64,000 bases of DNA, from NCBI GenBank assembly GCA_036258095.1, contig DATAEJ010000013.1:1-64000 (forward strand). The letters run 5' to 3'. This document shows positions 44,622 to 54,388 of this stretch, piece after piece. The notes beneath the pieces were generated by a model that did no database searches, was not told the DNA's origin, and saw only the letters and a list, made by a program, of their open reading frames with translations. This stretch comes from Angelobacter sp036258095 (GTDB taxonomy: Bacteria > Acidobacteriota > Terriglobia > Terriglobales > Acidobacteriaceae). A program made the translations under genes and the position numbers. How positions within the stretch are numbered: position 1 is the first letter of the stretch; every line of letters begins with the position of its first letter.

Positions 44622-47527
44622 ATCCCGTATCCACCTTCGAAAAGCAGAGTGAAACTCGAACCGCAACACACAACCCTCTGCTCGCGCTGCAGCAGCTTGG
44701 ACAATCGATCTGGCTCGACTACATCCGCCGTAACCTGATTACCGGTGGAGAACTGAAGCGATTGATTGACGAGGACGGCCTGCGCGGGATTACCTCGAAT
44801 CCCTCCATATTCGAAAAGGCCATCGCCGGCAGCACAGACTACGCTGACATTCTTGAGCAGCTTCAGGCGCAGAACCTGAGTGCCGGCGAAATCTTCGAAC
44901 GGATTGCGATCCGTGATATCCAGGATGCCGCCGATATGCTGCGGCCGGTTTATGACGCCACCAAAATGGGCGATGGTTATGTGAGTCTTGAGGTCTCGCC
45001 TACTTTGGCGCGCCATACAAACGGAACTGTTGAAGAAGCGCGCCGGCTCTGGAAGGCTGTAGGCCGGCCGAATGTGATGATCAAGGTTCCGGGTACGCCT
45101 GAGGGCGTGCCTGCCGTGCGTCAATTGACCAGCGAAGGCATCAATATCAACATCACGCTGCTCTTTGCTCAGGAAGCGTACGAGGCAGTTGCGGAGGCCT
45201 ATACCGCAGGGTTGGAAGACAGGGTAAAGCAGGGCAAGGACATCAGCCGTCTCGCTAGTGTCGCCAGCTTCTTCGTAAGCCGCATCGACACCCTCGCCGA
45301 TAGCACCATTCAGAACAAACTGAAAACGGAGACCGATCCGCAGAAAAAAGAGCTGCTCAATTCCCTGCTCGGAAAAGTGGCGATCGCAAATGCGAAGCAA
45401 GCCTACCGTACGTACCAAAAACTGATTGCTGAGAACCGGTGGAAGGCTCTTGCCGTAAAAGGGGCCACAACACAGCGTCTGCTATGGGCGAGCACGAGCA
45501 CCAAGAATCCAGCCTATCGCGATGTGCTGTATGTCGAAGAGCTCATTGGCCCGGACACTGTAAACACCATTCCTCCCGCCACACTCGATGCTTTCCGTGA
45601 TCACGGAAAGGTCAAGCGCACCATAGACTCTGATCTGCCCGCGGCGGACAAGGTGATGAGTGACCTGGAGCGGGCTGGGATATCGATGAAGCAGGTAACC
45701 GACCACCTGTTAGAGGACGCAATAAAGCTGTTTGACGACGCCTTCCAGAAGCTGCTCACGGCAGTGGAGCAAAAAAAAAAGCAATCAGATAAATCAAAGC
45801 CCCGCGCCGGAGCCCAAACGTTAGACCTGCCGCCAGAATTGAAGCAAGCAGTCAATGCGACCCTTCAGGACTGGGCCAAGAACGATAAAGTCAAACGGCT
45901 TTGGCAGGGCGATGCGTCCCTCTGGACCGGCACGGACGAGCAGAAGTGGCTCGGATGGCTTCATGTGGCTGAAGATGAGGCCCATGACGTTCCGCAGTTG
46001 CTGGACATCGCGCAAACTGCAAAGCAGGAAGGATACACACATGCCCTGCTGCTAGGCATGGGCGGCTCGAGCCTTTGCCCTGAAGTACTCTCCGTCACTT
46101 TTGGAAAGCAACCCGGCTCGCCTGAACTTCACATTCTCGATTCAACCGATCCGGCTCAGGTCAAGGCAGTTGAAGAAAGTATCGATCCAGCGAAAACTCT
46201 CTTCATTGTTGCCAGCAAGTCTGGCAGCACACTGGAGCCGAACATCTTTAAGCAGTATTTCTTCTCTGTTTCCGAGAGGGCTTTAGGTAAAGGTAAAGCC
46301 GGCAAGAACTTTCTGGCCATTACGGATCCGGGTTCGAAGATGCAGCAGGTCGCCGAAACGGATGGATTCCGTCAGATTTTCTTCGGCGTCCCGAGCATCG
46401 GCGGCCGCTACTCGGCGCTTTCGAACTTTGGTCTTGTCCCTGCAGCAGTCATGGGCCTGGATGTATCTCGTTTTCTTGAGAGCACCGAGCAGATGGTCCA
46501 CGCCTGCGCGGCTACCGTCCCTGCTGCGGAAAATCCGGGCGTCATTCTTGGTGCAGTTCTCGGAACCGCGGCCACCCTGGGACGCAATAAAGTCACGATC
46601 ATCACTTCACCGAAACTCTACGACGTCGGAGCCTGGCTGGAGCAGCTATTGGCGGAAAGCACGGGCAAGCAGGGTAAGGGACTTATTCCTGTCGATTGCG
46701 AAAAGCTCGGAGTTCCACAACTCTACGGCGGCGACCGGGTGTTCGCCTACTTACGCCTTTCTGGAGACAGTAACAATGACCGGCAGGCCAAAGTTGATGC
46801 GCTGAAGAAGGCAGGCCAGCCAGTGGTCACGATCGACGTCGCTGATGTCTACGACCTTGGCCAGGAATTCTTCCGCTGGGAGATTGCGACTGCCGTTGCC
46901 GGATCGATTCTTCACATCAATTCGTTCGATCAGCCTGATGTTGAGGCCAGCAAAGTGGTAACCCGGCAGCTTACGAGCGAGTACGAGAAAACCGGCAGAT
47001 TACCTTCAGAAACCCCGATTGCCGAACAGGGCGGGATCAAGCTATTTACGGACGATCGAAACGCGGAAAATCTGAAAAAACTTGCAGGCGGAAAAACCGA
47101 TCTTACAAGTCTGCTGAGAGCACATCTCGGGCAACTGAGCGCCGGCGATTACTTTGCCCTGCTCGCTTACGTCCAGATGAATCCGGAACACGAACAGAGT
47201 CTGCAGGCGATACGCGATGAGGTCCTGCAGAAGAAGCGTGTTGCCACCTGTTTGGGTTTCGGGCCCAGATTTCTGCATTCAACCGGGCAAGCCTACAAGG
47301 GTGGCCCAAACACCGGTGTGTTTCTGCAAATCACCTGCGACGACGCCATTGAACTGCCCGTGCCCGGCCAGAAATATACGTTCGGCGTAGTGAAGGCTGC
47401 ACAAGCGCGGGGAGATTTCCAGGTACTGGCTGAGCGCGGGCGCCGGGCGCTGCGTGTGCACCTGCCGAAGGATGTGACAGAGGCACTCGACAAGCTTGGG
47501 CAACTTGTAAGCCATGCTTTGAAGTAG
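44618..47527 (+). CDS. tal-pgi: Bifunctional transaldolase / glucose-6-phosphate isomerase
   Basis: 969 residues. Residues about 20-380 are a transaldolase: WLDYIRRNLITGGELKRLI, GITSNPSIFEKAI and the Schiff-base Lys156 in VMIKVPGTPEG. A Lys/Ser/Pro linker (about 385-400) leads to a glucose-6-phosphate isomerase domain with LLGMGGSSLCPEVL, VASKSGSTLEPN and a C-terminal substrate region (FLHSTGQAYKGGPNTGVFLQ). Such fusions are known in several phyla. The linker is encoded by a run of ten A (45771-45780), discussed in the findings. The start overlaps rpiB by ATGA. Confidence 0.95.
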   Translation: MNPVSTFEKQSETRTATHNPLLALQQLGQSIWLDYIRRNLITGGELKRLIDEDGLRGITSNPSIFEKAIAGSTDYADILEQLQAQNLSAGEIFERIAIRDIQDAADMLRPVYDATKMGDGYVSLEVSPTLARHTNGTVEEARRLWKAVGRPNVMIKVPGTPEGVPAVRQLTSEGININITLLFAQEAYEAVAEAYTAGLEDRVKQGKDISRLASVASFFVSRIDTLADSTIQNKLKTETDPQKKELLNSLLGKVAIANAKQAYRTYQKLIAENRWKALAVKGATTQRLLWASTSTKNPAYRDVLYVEELIGPDTVNTIPPATLDAFRDHGKVKRTIDSDLPAADKVMSDLERAGISMKQVTDHLLEDAIKLFDDAFQKLLTAVEQKKKQSDKSKPRAGAQTLDLPPELKQAVNATLQDWAKNDKVKRLWQGDASLWTGTDEQKWLGWLHVAEDEAHDVPQLLDIAQTAKQEGYTHALLLGMGGSSLCPEVLSVTFGKQPGSPELHILDSTDPAQVKAVEESIDPAKTLFIVASKSGSTLEPNIFKQYFFSVSERALGKGKAGKNFLAITDPGSKMQQVAETDGFRQIFFGVPSIGGRYSALSNFGLVPAAVMGLDVSRFLESTEQMVHACAATVPAAENPGVILGAVLGTAATLGRNKVTIITSPKLYDVGAWLEQLLAESTGKQGKGLIPVDCEKLGVPQLYGGDRVFAYLRLSGDSNNDRQAKVDALKKAGQPVVTIDVADVYDLGQEFFRWEIATAVAGSILHINSFDQPDVEASKVVTRQLTSEYEKTGRLPSETPIAEQGGIKLFTDDRNAENLKKLAGGKTDLTSLLRAHLGQLSAGDYFALLAYVQMNPEHEQSLQAIRDEVLQKKRVATCLGFGPRFLHSTGQAYKGGPNTGVFLQITCDDAIELPVPGQKYTFGVVKAAQARGDFQVLAERGRRALRVHLPKDVTEALDKLGQLVSHALK

Positions 47528-47625
47528 GCCGGCTTTGAATCCCAACCCGGTGGCACGGATCCAAACATGTTCGTGCAGTTCAGGGTCTAAAGTTTTTCTG
47601 CGAAATTTTTGGAAATGAGGAAGAC

Positions 47626-48621
47626 ATGCAATTAGGAATGATCGGACTTGGCCGGATGGGCGGAAACATGGTCCGCCGGCTGATTCGAGGCGGCCACGAA
47701 TGCGTTGTTTCTGATCTCAGTCCCGAGACGGTAGCATCGTTTGCAAAAGAAGGCGCCACAGGCTCAACATCACTTGATGACTTTGCAGCCAGGTTAAAAA
47801 AGCCACGTGCTGCGTGGATCATGGTGCCGGCCGGCGACCCAACAGAGAAAACTGTGGACGCTTTAGCGCAGCGGTTCGAGGCGGGCGACACGATCATCGA
47901 TGGCGGCAATTCGTATTTCAAAGATGATATCCGGCGCTCACAGAAGCTGAAAGGTCGAGGAATCCATTATGTTGACGTCGGAACCAGTGGCGGCGTTTGG
48001 GGTCTTGAACGTGGCTATTGCATGATGCTCGGCGGTCCCCAGGAAGCTGTCGAGCGCCTCGATCCCATATTCCACACGCTTGCGCCCGGCATGGGCGACA
48101 TTCCACGCACTATCGGCCGCGAGAAGCTTGGTGGCACATCAGAACTTGGTTATCTGTACTGCGGGCCATCGGGCGCCGGGCACTTCGTAAAGATGGTGCA
48201 TAACGGAATTGAGTACGGATTGATGCAGGCCTATGCCGAAGGCTTTGACATCTTTCGCAATGCATCGTCAGAACAGCTCCCAGCCGAGCAGCGATACCAG
48301 TTGAATCTGGCGGATATTGCCGAGGTCTGGCGGCGCGGCAGCGTCGTTTCGTCCTGGCTGCTTGATCTCACCGCGATGGCCCTGGCAGAAAATCCCACTC
48401 TCTCTGAGTACACCGGCTTTGTACAGGACTCAGGAGAAGGCCGCTGGACCATCATGGCAGCAATTGACGAAGCTGTACCGGCTGACGTCCTTTCAGCCGC
48501 TCTTTACACACGTTTCCGCTCCCGCCAGGACCACACATTCGCTGAAAAGATGTTGAGCGCCATGCGCCAGAAGTTTGGCGGTCATATCGAACAGAACAAC
48601 AAGAAACAAGCCGGCTCCTAA
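47626..48621 (+). CDS. gnd: 6-phosphogluconate dehydrogenase, decarboxylating (short form)
   Basis: 331 residues, the short NAD-type class. MIGLGRMGGNMVRRL binds the nucleotide and an Asp in VVSDLS suggests NAD rather than NADP. DGGNSYFKDD, VGTSGGVWGLERGYCMMLGG and GPSGAGHFVKMVHNGIEYG are the substrate motifs. It forms ribulose 5-phosphate and CO2. It lies 98 bases after tal-pgi, the largest gap in the operon, and 16 bases before zwf. Confidence 0.95.
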   Translation: MQLGMIGLGRMGGNMVRRLIRGGHECVVSDLSPETVASFAKEGATGSTSLDDFAARLKKPRAAWIMVPAGDPTEKTVDALAQRFEAGDTIIDGGNSYFKDDIRRSQKLKGRGIHYVDVGTSGGVWGLERGYCMMLGGPQEAVERLDPIFHTLAPGMGDIPRTIGREKLGGTSELGYLYCGPSGAGHFVKMVHNGIEYGLMQAYAEGFDIFRNASSEQLPAEQRYQLNLADIAEVWRRGSVVSSWLLDLTAMALAENPTLSEYTGFVQDSGEGRWTIMAAIDEAVPADVLSAALYTRFRSRQDHTFAEKMLSAMRQKFGGHIEQNNKKQAGS

Positions 48622-48637
48622 TCGCGGAGGAGAACTG

Positions 48638-50188
48638 ATGCCACAGCTTGAAAGAGAACTGCCCACACTAGAACGCACTCCCACCGGCACCCCGCGCCAG
48701 ACCGGCCCCTGCGTCATGGTGATCTTTGGCGCTACCGGTGACCTCACGGCAAGAAAGCTCTTCCCTGCTCTATACAATCTTGCCAAGAGCAACTTGATTT
48801 CACGTGAATTCGCGATCGTGGGTATAGGTCGCAATGACTATTCCGTGGACCAGTTCCGGCAGCTTATGGGCCAGAAGTTGCAGAGCTTCGCTACCAGCAG
48901 CGTCGACAATGACCTTAAAGATTGGCTGCTGAGACGCGTTTACTACGTCGGAGGCGACTTCAACGATCCTGAACTTTATGCGCGCCTCGGCACCACCCTT
49001 ACGCAAGTTGACCAGAACCATAACACTCACGGAAACTACTTTTTCTACCTGGCTACCAGCCCAACATTCTTTGGCGACATTGCCGAACGGCTCGGAGCGT
49101 CAGAACTGATCTGCGAAAAGGACGGCCACTGGCGTCGCATTGTTTTCGAAAAGCCTTTTGGTAATGACCTTGAATCGGCGAAAGCGCTGAATAAACAGGT
49201 AAGCAAGTTCCTGGCAGAGAACCAGATTTTCCGGATTGATCACTACCTGGGCAAGGAGACGGTCCAGAACATCCTGGTCTTCAGGTTCGCCAACGGCATT
49301 TTCGAACCGATCTGGAACCGGCGCTATGTTGACCACGTGCAGATCACGGTGGCCGAAACAGTTGGAGTGGAACAGCGCGGCGGTTATTTCGATGCCGCAG
49401 GCACATTGCGCGACATGGTTCCCAACCACCTTCTGCAACTGCTCTCGTTGACCACCATGGAACCGCCGATTTCGTTCAGCTCTGATGCGGTGCATGACGA
49501 GCAATCCAAGCTTCTACATGCCATTCAATGCATGAGCGGCGAAGACGTGCTGCACAATGCGGTCCGCGGACAATATGGCCCCGGTGAGACTGGCGGCGAG
49601 CGGGCCCCGGGCTACCGAGCTGAAGCCGGGGTGCCACCAGATTCCCGCACAGAAACATTCGTGGCTCTCAAGCTGTTGATCGACAACTGGCGCTGGGCAA
49701 GTGTTCCCTTCTACATCCGGACCGGGAAGCGTCTCTCAGCACGGCACACTGAGGTTGCCATCCAGTTCAGGCGTGCACCGCTCATCTTGTTCCGCGACAC
49801 ACCAGTAAGCAATCTAAAGCCGAATCAGTTAGTTATCCATATCGCCCCGGATGAAGGGATTTCCATGCGCTTTGGAGCGAAGATCCCGGGTGCCCAGATG
49901 AAGATAGGATCGGTGGAGATGGATTTTAACTACAACGACTATTTCGGCACGAACCCGAACACCGGGTATGAAATCCTGCTCTATGACTGCATCATGGGCG
50001 ACCACACGCTGTTCCAGCGGGCAGACATGGTGGAGGCCGGATGGGGGGTTGTAACGCCGATCCTCGACGTATGGACAGCGCTCCCGCCCCGCGACTTCCC
50101 TAATTACCCTGCCGGGTCCTTTGGGCCGCCTGAAGCTGCGGACCTCATCGCCAGGGATGGACGCTCCTGGCGCAAGGTCGAGGAATGA
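48638..50188 (+). CDS. zwf: Glucose-6-phosphate 1-dehydrogenase
   Basis: 516 residues from ATG at 48638, preceded by GGAGGAG; the frame opens 21 codons earlier but inside gnd. The nucleotide fold VIFGATGDLTARKLFPALY and the substrate motif FRIDHYLGKETVQN with its Lys and His are diagnostic. It makes 6-phosphogluconolactone and reduced NADP. Its stop overlaps the glk start (ATGA). Confidence 0.96.
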   Translation: MPQLERELPTLERTPTGTPRQTGPCVMVIFGATGDLTARKLFPALYNLAKSNLISREFAIVGIGRNDYSVDQFRQLMGQKLQSFATSSVDNDLKDWLLRRVYYVGGDFNDPELYARLGTTLTQVDQNHNTHGNYFFYLATSPTFFGDIAERLGASELICEKDGHWRRIVFEKPFGNDLESAKALNKQVSKFLAENQIFRIDHYLGKETVQNILVFRFANGIFEPIWNRRYVDHVQITVAETVGVEQRGGYFDAAGTLRDMVPNHLLQLLSLTTMEPPISFSSDAVHDEQSKLLHAIQCMSGEDVLHNAVRGQYGPGETGGERAPGYRAEAGVPPDSRTETFVALKLLIDNWRWASVPFYIRTGKRLSARHTEVAIQFRRAPLILFRDTPVSNLKPNQLVIHIAPDEGISMRFGAKIPGAQMKIGSVEMDFNYNDYFGTNPNTGYEILLYDCIMGDHTLFQRADMVEAGWGVVTPILDVWTALPPRDFPNYPAGSFGPPEAADLIARDGRSWRKVEE

Positions 50189-51201
50189 TCCTGGCCGGGG
50201 ACATCGGCGGCACCCACTCCAGAATTGCGCTCTTTGAAGCTGTAAATAACAAGCTGCGGCTGGTTGTCGAGAGGATTTATCCCAGCCGCGAACACAGCGG
50301 GTTGGAAGAGATCATCTCGCTCTTTCTGACCGACCAGGAAACCAGAATAGAGGCAGTGTGCTTTGGAATCGCCGGTCCGGTGATAAATGGTCGGGTATCA
50401 ACCCCGAATCTTCCCTGGATTATCGATTCCATCGAACTGGCAAAGCATTCTGGGTTGCCAATTGTCTGGATCATTAACGATTTGCATGCTCACGCGTCCG
50501 GCATTGATGATTTGGGGGCAGCTGACGCAGTTGCGTTGAACGACTCGCCATCTCAGGCCGGCAACGCTGGCTTGATTGCGGCCGGCACGGGTTTAGGCGA
50601 GGCCGGCCTTTACTGGGATGGATCTCGTCGTTATGCGTTCCCATGCGAGGGCGGACACGCCGATTTCGCGCCCCGCAATGACTTGGAAATTGCCCTGCTC
50701 CGTTATCTTTTGAGCAGGTTTGGCCGGGTCAGTTATGAACGTGTTCTATCAGGTCCCGGATTGGTCAATATTTACGAGTTCCTCCGCGAATCAGGAGCAG
50801 AAACCGAACCTGAATGGCTAGCCGACGAACTCAAGAGCTCGAACGATGCAGGAGCGACGATCTCCCATCATGGGATGTCGGCCGAGGCACCCATTTGCGA
50901 ACACGCAATTGATCTCTTTGTTTCGATTTACGGGGCTGAAGCGGGCAATCTTGCGCTTAAGCTGCTTGCTACCGGAGGCATTTTCGTAAGCGGAGGCATC
51001 GCCAAACGCATTTTACCCAAGCTGCAACAGGCAGAGTTCAGGCGTGCCTTTACCGTCAAGGGCCGGTTACAACCCTTATTAGAGAAGATTCCAGTCCGCG
51101 TCATTGTGAATGACGCAGTGGGACTCCTCGGTGCAGCACGCTATGCCCTCAACCAGACACAACTCAAAATGCGCGCACAGACGGAAGGAACGGAACAATG
51201 A
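50185..51201 (+). CDS. glk: Glucokinase (bacterial Glk family)
   Basis: 338 residues. LAGDIGGTHSRIALFE is the phosphate-1 motif, LPIVWIINDLHAHASGI carries the catalytic Asp, and AAGTGLGEAGLYWDG the phosphate-2 site. GHADFAPRN follows as in proteobacterial-type Glk. It phosphorylates glucose to feed zwf. ATGA overlaps join it to zwf and pgl. Confidence 0.94.
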   Translation: MILAGDIGGTHSRIALFEAVNNKLRLVVERIYPSREHSGLEEIISLFLTDQETRIEAVCFGIAGPVINGRVSTPNLPWIIDSIELAKHSGLPIVWIINDLHAHASGIDDLGAADAVALNDSPSQAGNAGLIAAGTGLGEAGLYWDGSRRYAFPCEGGHADFAPRNDLEIALLRYLLSRFGRVSYERVLSGPGLVNIYEFLRESGAETEPEWLADELKSSNDAGATISHHGMSAEAPICEHAIDLFVSIYGAEAGNLALKLLATGGIFVSGGIAKRILPKLQQAEFRRAFTVKGRLQPLLEKIPVRVIVNDAVGLLGAARYALNQTQLKMRAQTEGTEQ

Positions 51202-51956
51202 AGGGCGATCCGGCGACTCTCAAGAAACCCGATTTCGTCAAAGTGGTGCCGGATGCCGAAGAGCTCAGCCGCACTGCTGTAGAAGAGATTGGGCGGTGCG
51301 CGCAGGAGAGCATTTCTGGGCGCGGACGCTTCACGTTGGTCCTCTCAGGAGGCAACACTCCGCGAGCCATATATGCTCGGCTCGCATCGGAAAAGAAGAA
51401 CGAGCTGCCCTGGGACAAAGTATTCGTCTTTTTCGGGGATGAACGCCATGTTCCTCCCGAACATCCTGACAGCAACTTCCGGATGGCCAGGGAGTCACTG
51501 CTGGCGCAGGCGCCCATTCCCTCGGAAAACGTGCACAGAATTCCGGCTGAACTGGATGCGCAGACCGCTGCGGTGAGTTATGCGCAGGACATCACTTCCT
51601 TTTTCCGTCTTGCTCCGGGTGCTTTGCCGCGCTTCGATCTCATCCTGCTGGGGATGGGCGATGACGGCCATACAGCATCACTTTTTCCCGGAACGACTGC
51701 GCTACGCGAAAACAAGCTGTTCGTGGTTGCCAATGATGTTGCGAAGCTGAATACTCAACGCATCACCCTGACCTATCCTGTCCTGAACAACGCCGCTGAG
51801 GTTATGGTTATGGTCTCAGGGAGTGGAAAGGCGGAAATTCTCGCGGAAGTCCTGAGGTCCGGGGACTCTAATCGCTTCCCGGTGATCGGCGTCGGCCCTA
51901 AGCAGGGCCGACTCATTTGGCTGGTCGATGAGGCCGCCGCTCGCCTGCTTCGGTAG
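51198..51956 (+). CDS. pgl: 6-phosphogluconolactonase
   Basis: 252 residues. LSGGNTPRAIYARLA, VFFGDERHVPPEHPDSNFRM and LLGMGDDGHTASLFPGT are the family motifs, the last holding the catalytic His. It hydrolyses the lactone made by Zwf, closing the oxidative branch. The ATGA overlap with glk makes zwf-glk-pgl a coupled set. Confidence 0.95.
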   Translation: MKGDPATLKKPDFVKVVPDAEELSRTAVEEIGRCAQESISGRGRFTLVLSGGNTPRAIYARLASEKKNELPWDKVFVFFGDERHVPPEHPDSNFRMARESLLAQAPIPSENVHRIPAELDAQTAAVSYAQDITSFFRLAPGALPRFDLILLGMGDDGHTASLFPGTTALRENKLFVVANDVAKLNTQRITLTYPVLNNAAEVMVMVSGSGKAEILAEVLRSGDSNRFPVIGVGPKQGRLIWLVDEAAARLLR

Positions 51957-52034
51957 CTTCTGTTCGACTTGCGTTCGCCTTCCTCGCCGGGCTATCCTAT
52001 AGGCGAAGTCAGAGCGAACACCAGGAGCGCAGCC

Positions 52035-53051
52035 ATGGCCCTATCCTCCCTTTTCCCCGGGAATCACCTTCAACCACTGGTCGGGATCGCAAAACTTGCA
52101 GCCGAGGGGCAGGCAATCTCAGAAGGGCATGATGTCGAGTACTTGACGCTGGAAAACAGGAGTGTTCTTACCCGCTGTCGCGCACCGCGAATGCCCTTCG
52201 AGTGGATGATCAATCCGTACCGCGGCTGTGAATTCGCATGCAAGTACTGTTATGCACGGTACACGCACGAATTCATGGAGCTTCGCGACAGTCGCGACTT
52301 CGAAAGAAAAATCTATGTGAAGCAGCACACCTCTCGCGTGTTGCGACAGGAACTTAAAAAAGTCCGTCCGGGCGAGCAGATCGCGATTGGAACGGCCACA
52401 GACCCGTACCAGCCGGCGGAGAGGAAGTTCGGCGTGACCCGTTCCATTATGGAGGAACTTGCGCAATACGAGGGGCTCGAGATTGGCCTGGTCACCAAAT
52501 CTACGCTCCTGCTGCGGGACTTGGAACTCCTTCAGGTCATCGCTTGCAAAAGCCGACTCACCGTTTGCGTGACCGTGACCACGGTCAACGCTGAATTAGC
52601 TCGTGCTCTTGAACCGCGCGCTCCGCGGCCAGACCTTCGTTTGCTGGCGGTTCAGAGGTTGAACGCTGCGGGAGTGAGAGCAGGAGTCAACATAGCGCCG
52701 GTCCTGCCGGGGATCACCGATCTCCCCGCAGACATGGACAGCCTGATAGCAGCGGCCGCTAATTCAGGCGCCAAATTCGTCTGGAGCAATGCGCTCTTCC
52801 TGAAGGATTGCTCCGCCAAAGTCTTCCTGCCTTTTGTCGAATCGAAATTTCCCCACCTTGCAAATCTCTACAAGCAACGTTTTGCGAAGCGGTCATTTCT
52901 TCCTGCATCGTATTCGGACCGATTGCGCAATCTCGTAAAACGCCTTTGTGAAAAGCACAGCCTCGGGGACGGAACAGAGAAGTGGCGGGCACCGAGCGCG
53001 GCAAGCGATCCGCATCAGTTGGCAACGAGCGCCCAAATGTCACTTTTCTGA
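52035..53051 (+). CDS. Radical SAM protein (Spl/Rv2578c-like)
   Basis: 338 residues from ATG at 52035, where AGGAG has 8-base spacing; the frame opens at 51969 without such a site. The cluster motif CEFACKYC (CX3CX2C) lies in NPYRGCEFACKYCYARYTH. IAIGTATDPYQPAERKFGVTR and the TIM-barrel pattern that follows match the SplB-like/Rv2578c group, whose substrate is unknown. It is 78 bases after pgl and may be read through from that operon. Confidence 0.9.
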   Translation: MALSSLFPGNHLQPLVGIAKLAAEGQAISEGHDVEYLTLENRSVLTRCRAPRMPFEWMINPYRGCEFACKYCYARYTHEFMELRDSRDFERKIYVKQHTSRVLRQELKKVRPGEQIAIGTATDPYQPAERKFGVTRSIMEELAQYEGLEIGLVTKSTLLLRDLELLQVIACKSRLTVCVTVTTVNAELARALEPRAPRPDLRLLAVQRLNAAGVRAGVNIAPVLPGITDLPADMDSLIAAAANSGAKFVWSNALFLKDCSAKVFLPFVESKFPHLANLYKQRFAKRSFLPASYSDRLRNLVKRLCEKHSLGDGTEKWRAPSAASDPHQLATSAQMSLF

Positions 53052-53716
53052 GTTTTAATGAGAATTTTCAGGCCGAACGGAGTGAAATGCTGCGGCAAGC
53101 GCGTCGTCCTGAACCCAATCGTGCGACGAAAGCAATTTAAGTCATTGATAATGAAGGAAATATTTCTCTTGCCAAAATGATTAAAGACCCTTATCGTACT
53201 TACGTTGCGAGTAGGTACATGTCCTAAAGGCCATGTACGCTACGACCAAAAGGACAGTGATGCTTTTCGGAATCGTGGTTGTGTTACGTGGGCTTGGAAC
53301 GCCAGACAACAAGAAATTATTGTTCCAATCACACCAAACGTGTGTACGATAGTTCAACTAGTCAATCTGTCCTAATGCGACACAGGTAGCACACCAAAGG
53401 GTTAAGATGCCGGATTTCCCAAACTCAGAATTCAGGGAACTCGGCGAGAAACGCGTTTGTGAGTAGATGTACAATGGGCGGCCTTTCGGGCAGCCAGCGC
53501 ACGTCCGAAAGGACAGTACGACACTAAAAAGGCCGTAACGATTTTGTATTAAGCGTCACTTCAGAGAAGAAGGATTCAGAGATCCGGGGCCGCCGGCACA
53601 AGGCAAGTTCGGCGTGATCACTGAAACTTCTTGAACAATCAAAAGCGGATGGGCATTGCCAAGATTGCTGCACGCAAAAGCAACGGCAAGTGCCGCCACC
53701 AAGCGGGAGGTGGGTT
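53052..53716. other. 665-base intergenic region with hairpins and a 23S-like segment
   Basis: No convincing gene. GTACATG...CATGTAC (about 53215-53238) and TTGGAAC...GTTCCAA (about 53294-53327) are inverted repeats, and GTCC-GAAA-GGAC occurs at 53503-53514. A stretch at 53369-53450 resembles 23S rRNA. A long regulated leader for the two-component genes is possible. Confidence 0.5.
53369..53450 (+). other. Segment resembling the start of 23S rRNA domain IV
   Basis: GTCCTAATGCGACACAGGTAG (53369-53389) and AGGGAACTCGGC (53434-53445) recall the universal rRNA blocks around CCGACACAGGTGG and AAGGAACTCGGCAAA. They are in the right order and at about the right distance, with ACCAAAGG and AACTCAG between them. 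The comparison is from memory. Confidence 0.3.
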
Positions 53717-54388
53717 TTGCGGATTCTGGTCATTGAGGATGAGCCGAAGGTAGCACGTACACTGGTGAAGGGTCTGGAAGCTGATCACTTCGCTGTCGAT
53801 TTGGCAGGAGACGGAGAGGAAGGCCTGCAATTAGCCACGGAAATCGATTACGATGCCATCGTTCTCGATTGGAACCTGCCCAAGCTGGACGGAATCACCG
53901 TCCTGAAGAAACTCAGGAAATCCGGCTCCAACATGCGCATCATGCTGCTGAGCGCCCGCAAGGACGTAAGTGATCGCGTCATGGGTCTGCAGGCGGGAGC
54001 GGATGACTACCTGGTAAAACCCTTCTCTTTTGAAGAATTGCTCGCTCGCGTTCATGCGCTGCTGCGGCGGCCACAGGAACTGCTGGATAAGCTAAGTGTT
54101 GAGGATCTGGAACTGGACCGCATGCGTCATATGGTCACGCGCGCGGGCAAGCAGATCCACCTAACCCAGCGCGAGTACGCGGTCCTTGAGTATCTGATGC
54201 GCAACGCAGGTCGTACCGTGACCCGCACCATGGTGGTTGAGCACGTCTGGAACCTGGGCTTTGAAGGGCTCACGAATATTGTGGATGTATACATCAACTA
54301 CCTGCGTCAGAAAATCGATCACGGTTTCGAAAAGCCGCTCATCCACACAGCTCGTGGTGTCGGCTACATGCTTGCTGCAAATCAGTAA
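53717..54388 (+). CDS. OmpR-family response regulator
   Basis: 223 residues from TTG at 53717, chosen because GGAGGT (53706-53711) has 5-base spacing and the protein then begins MRILVIEDE. The receiver domain has acidic residues at 7-9, phospho-acceptor Asp51 in IVLDWNLP and the Lys of DDYLVKPF. The winged-helix DNA-binding domain (about 125-220) includes LTQREYAVLEYLMRNAG and VDVYINYLRQKID. The histidine kinase gene begins right after its stop codon. Confidence 0.95.
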   Translation: MRILVIEDEPKVARTLVKGLEADHFAVDLAGDGEEGLQLATEIDYDAIVLDWNLPKLDGITVLKKLRKSGSNMRIMLLSARKDVSDRVMGLQAGADDYLVKPFSFEELLARVHALLRRPQELLDKLSVEDLELDRMRHMVTRAGKQIHLTQREYAVLEYLMRNAGRTVTRTMVVEHVWNLGFEGLTNIVDVYINYLRQKIDHGFEKPLIHTARGVGYMLAANQ

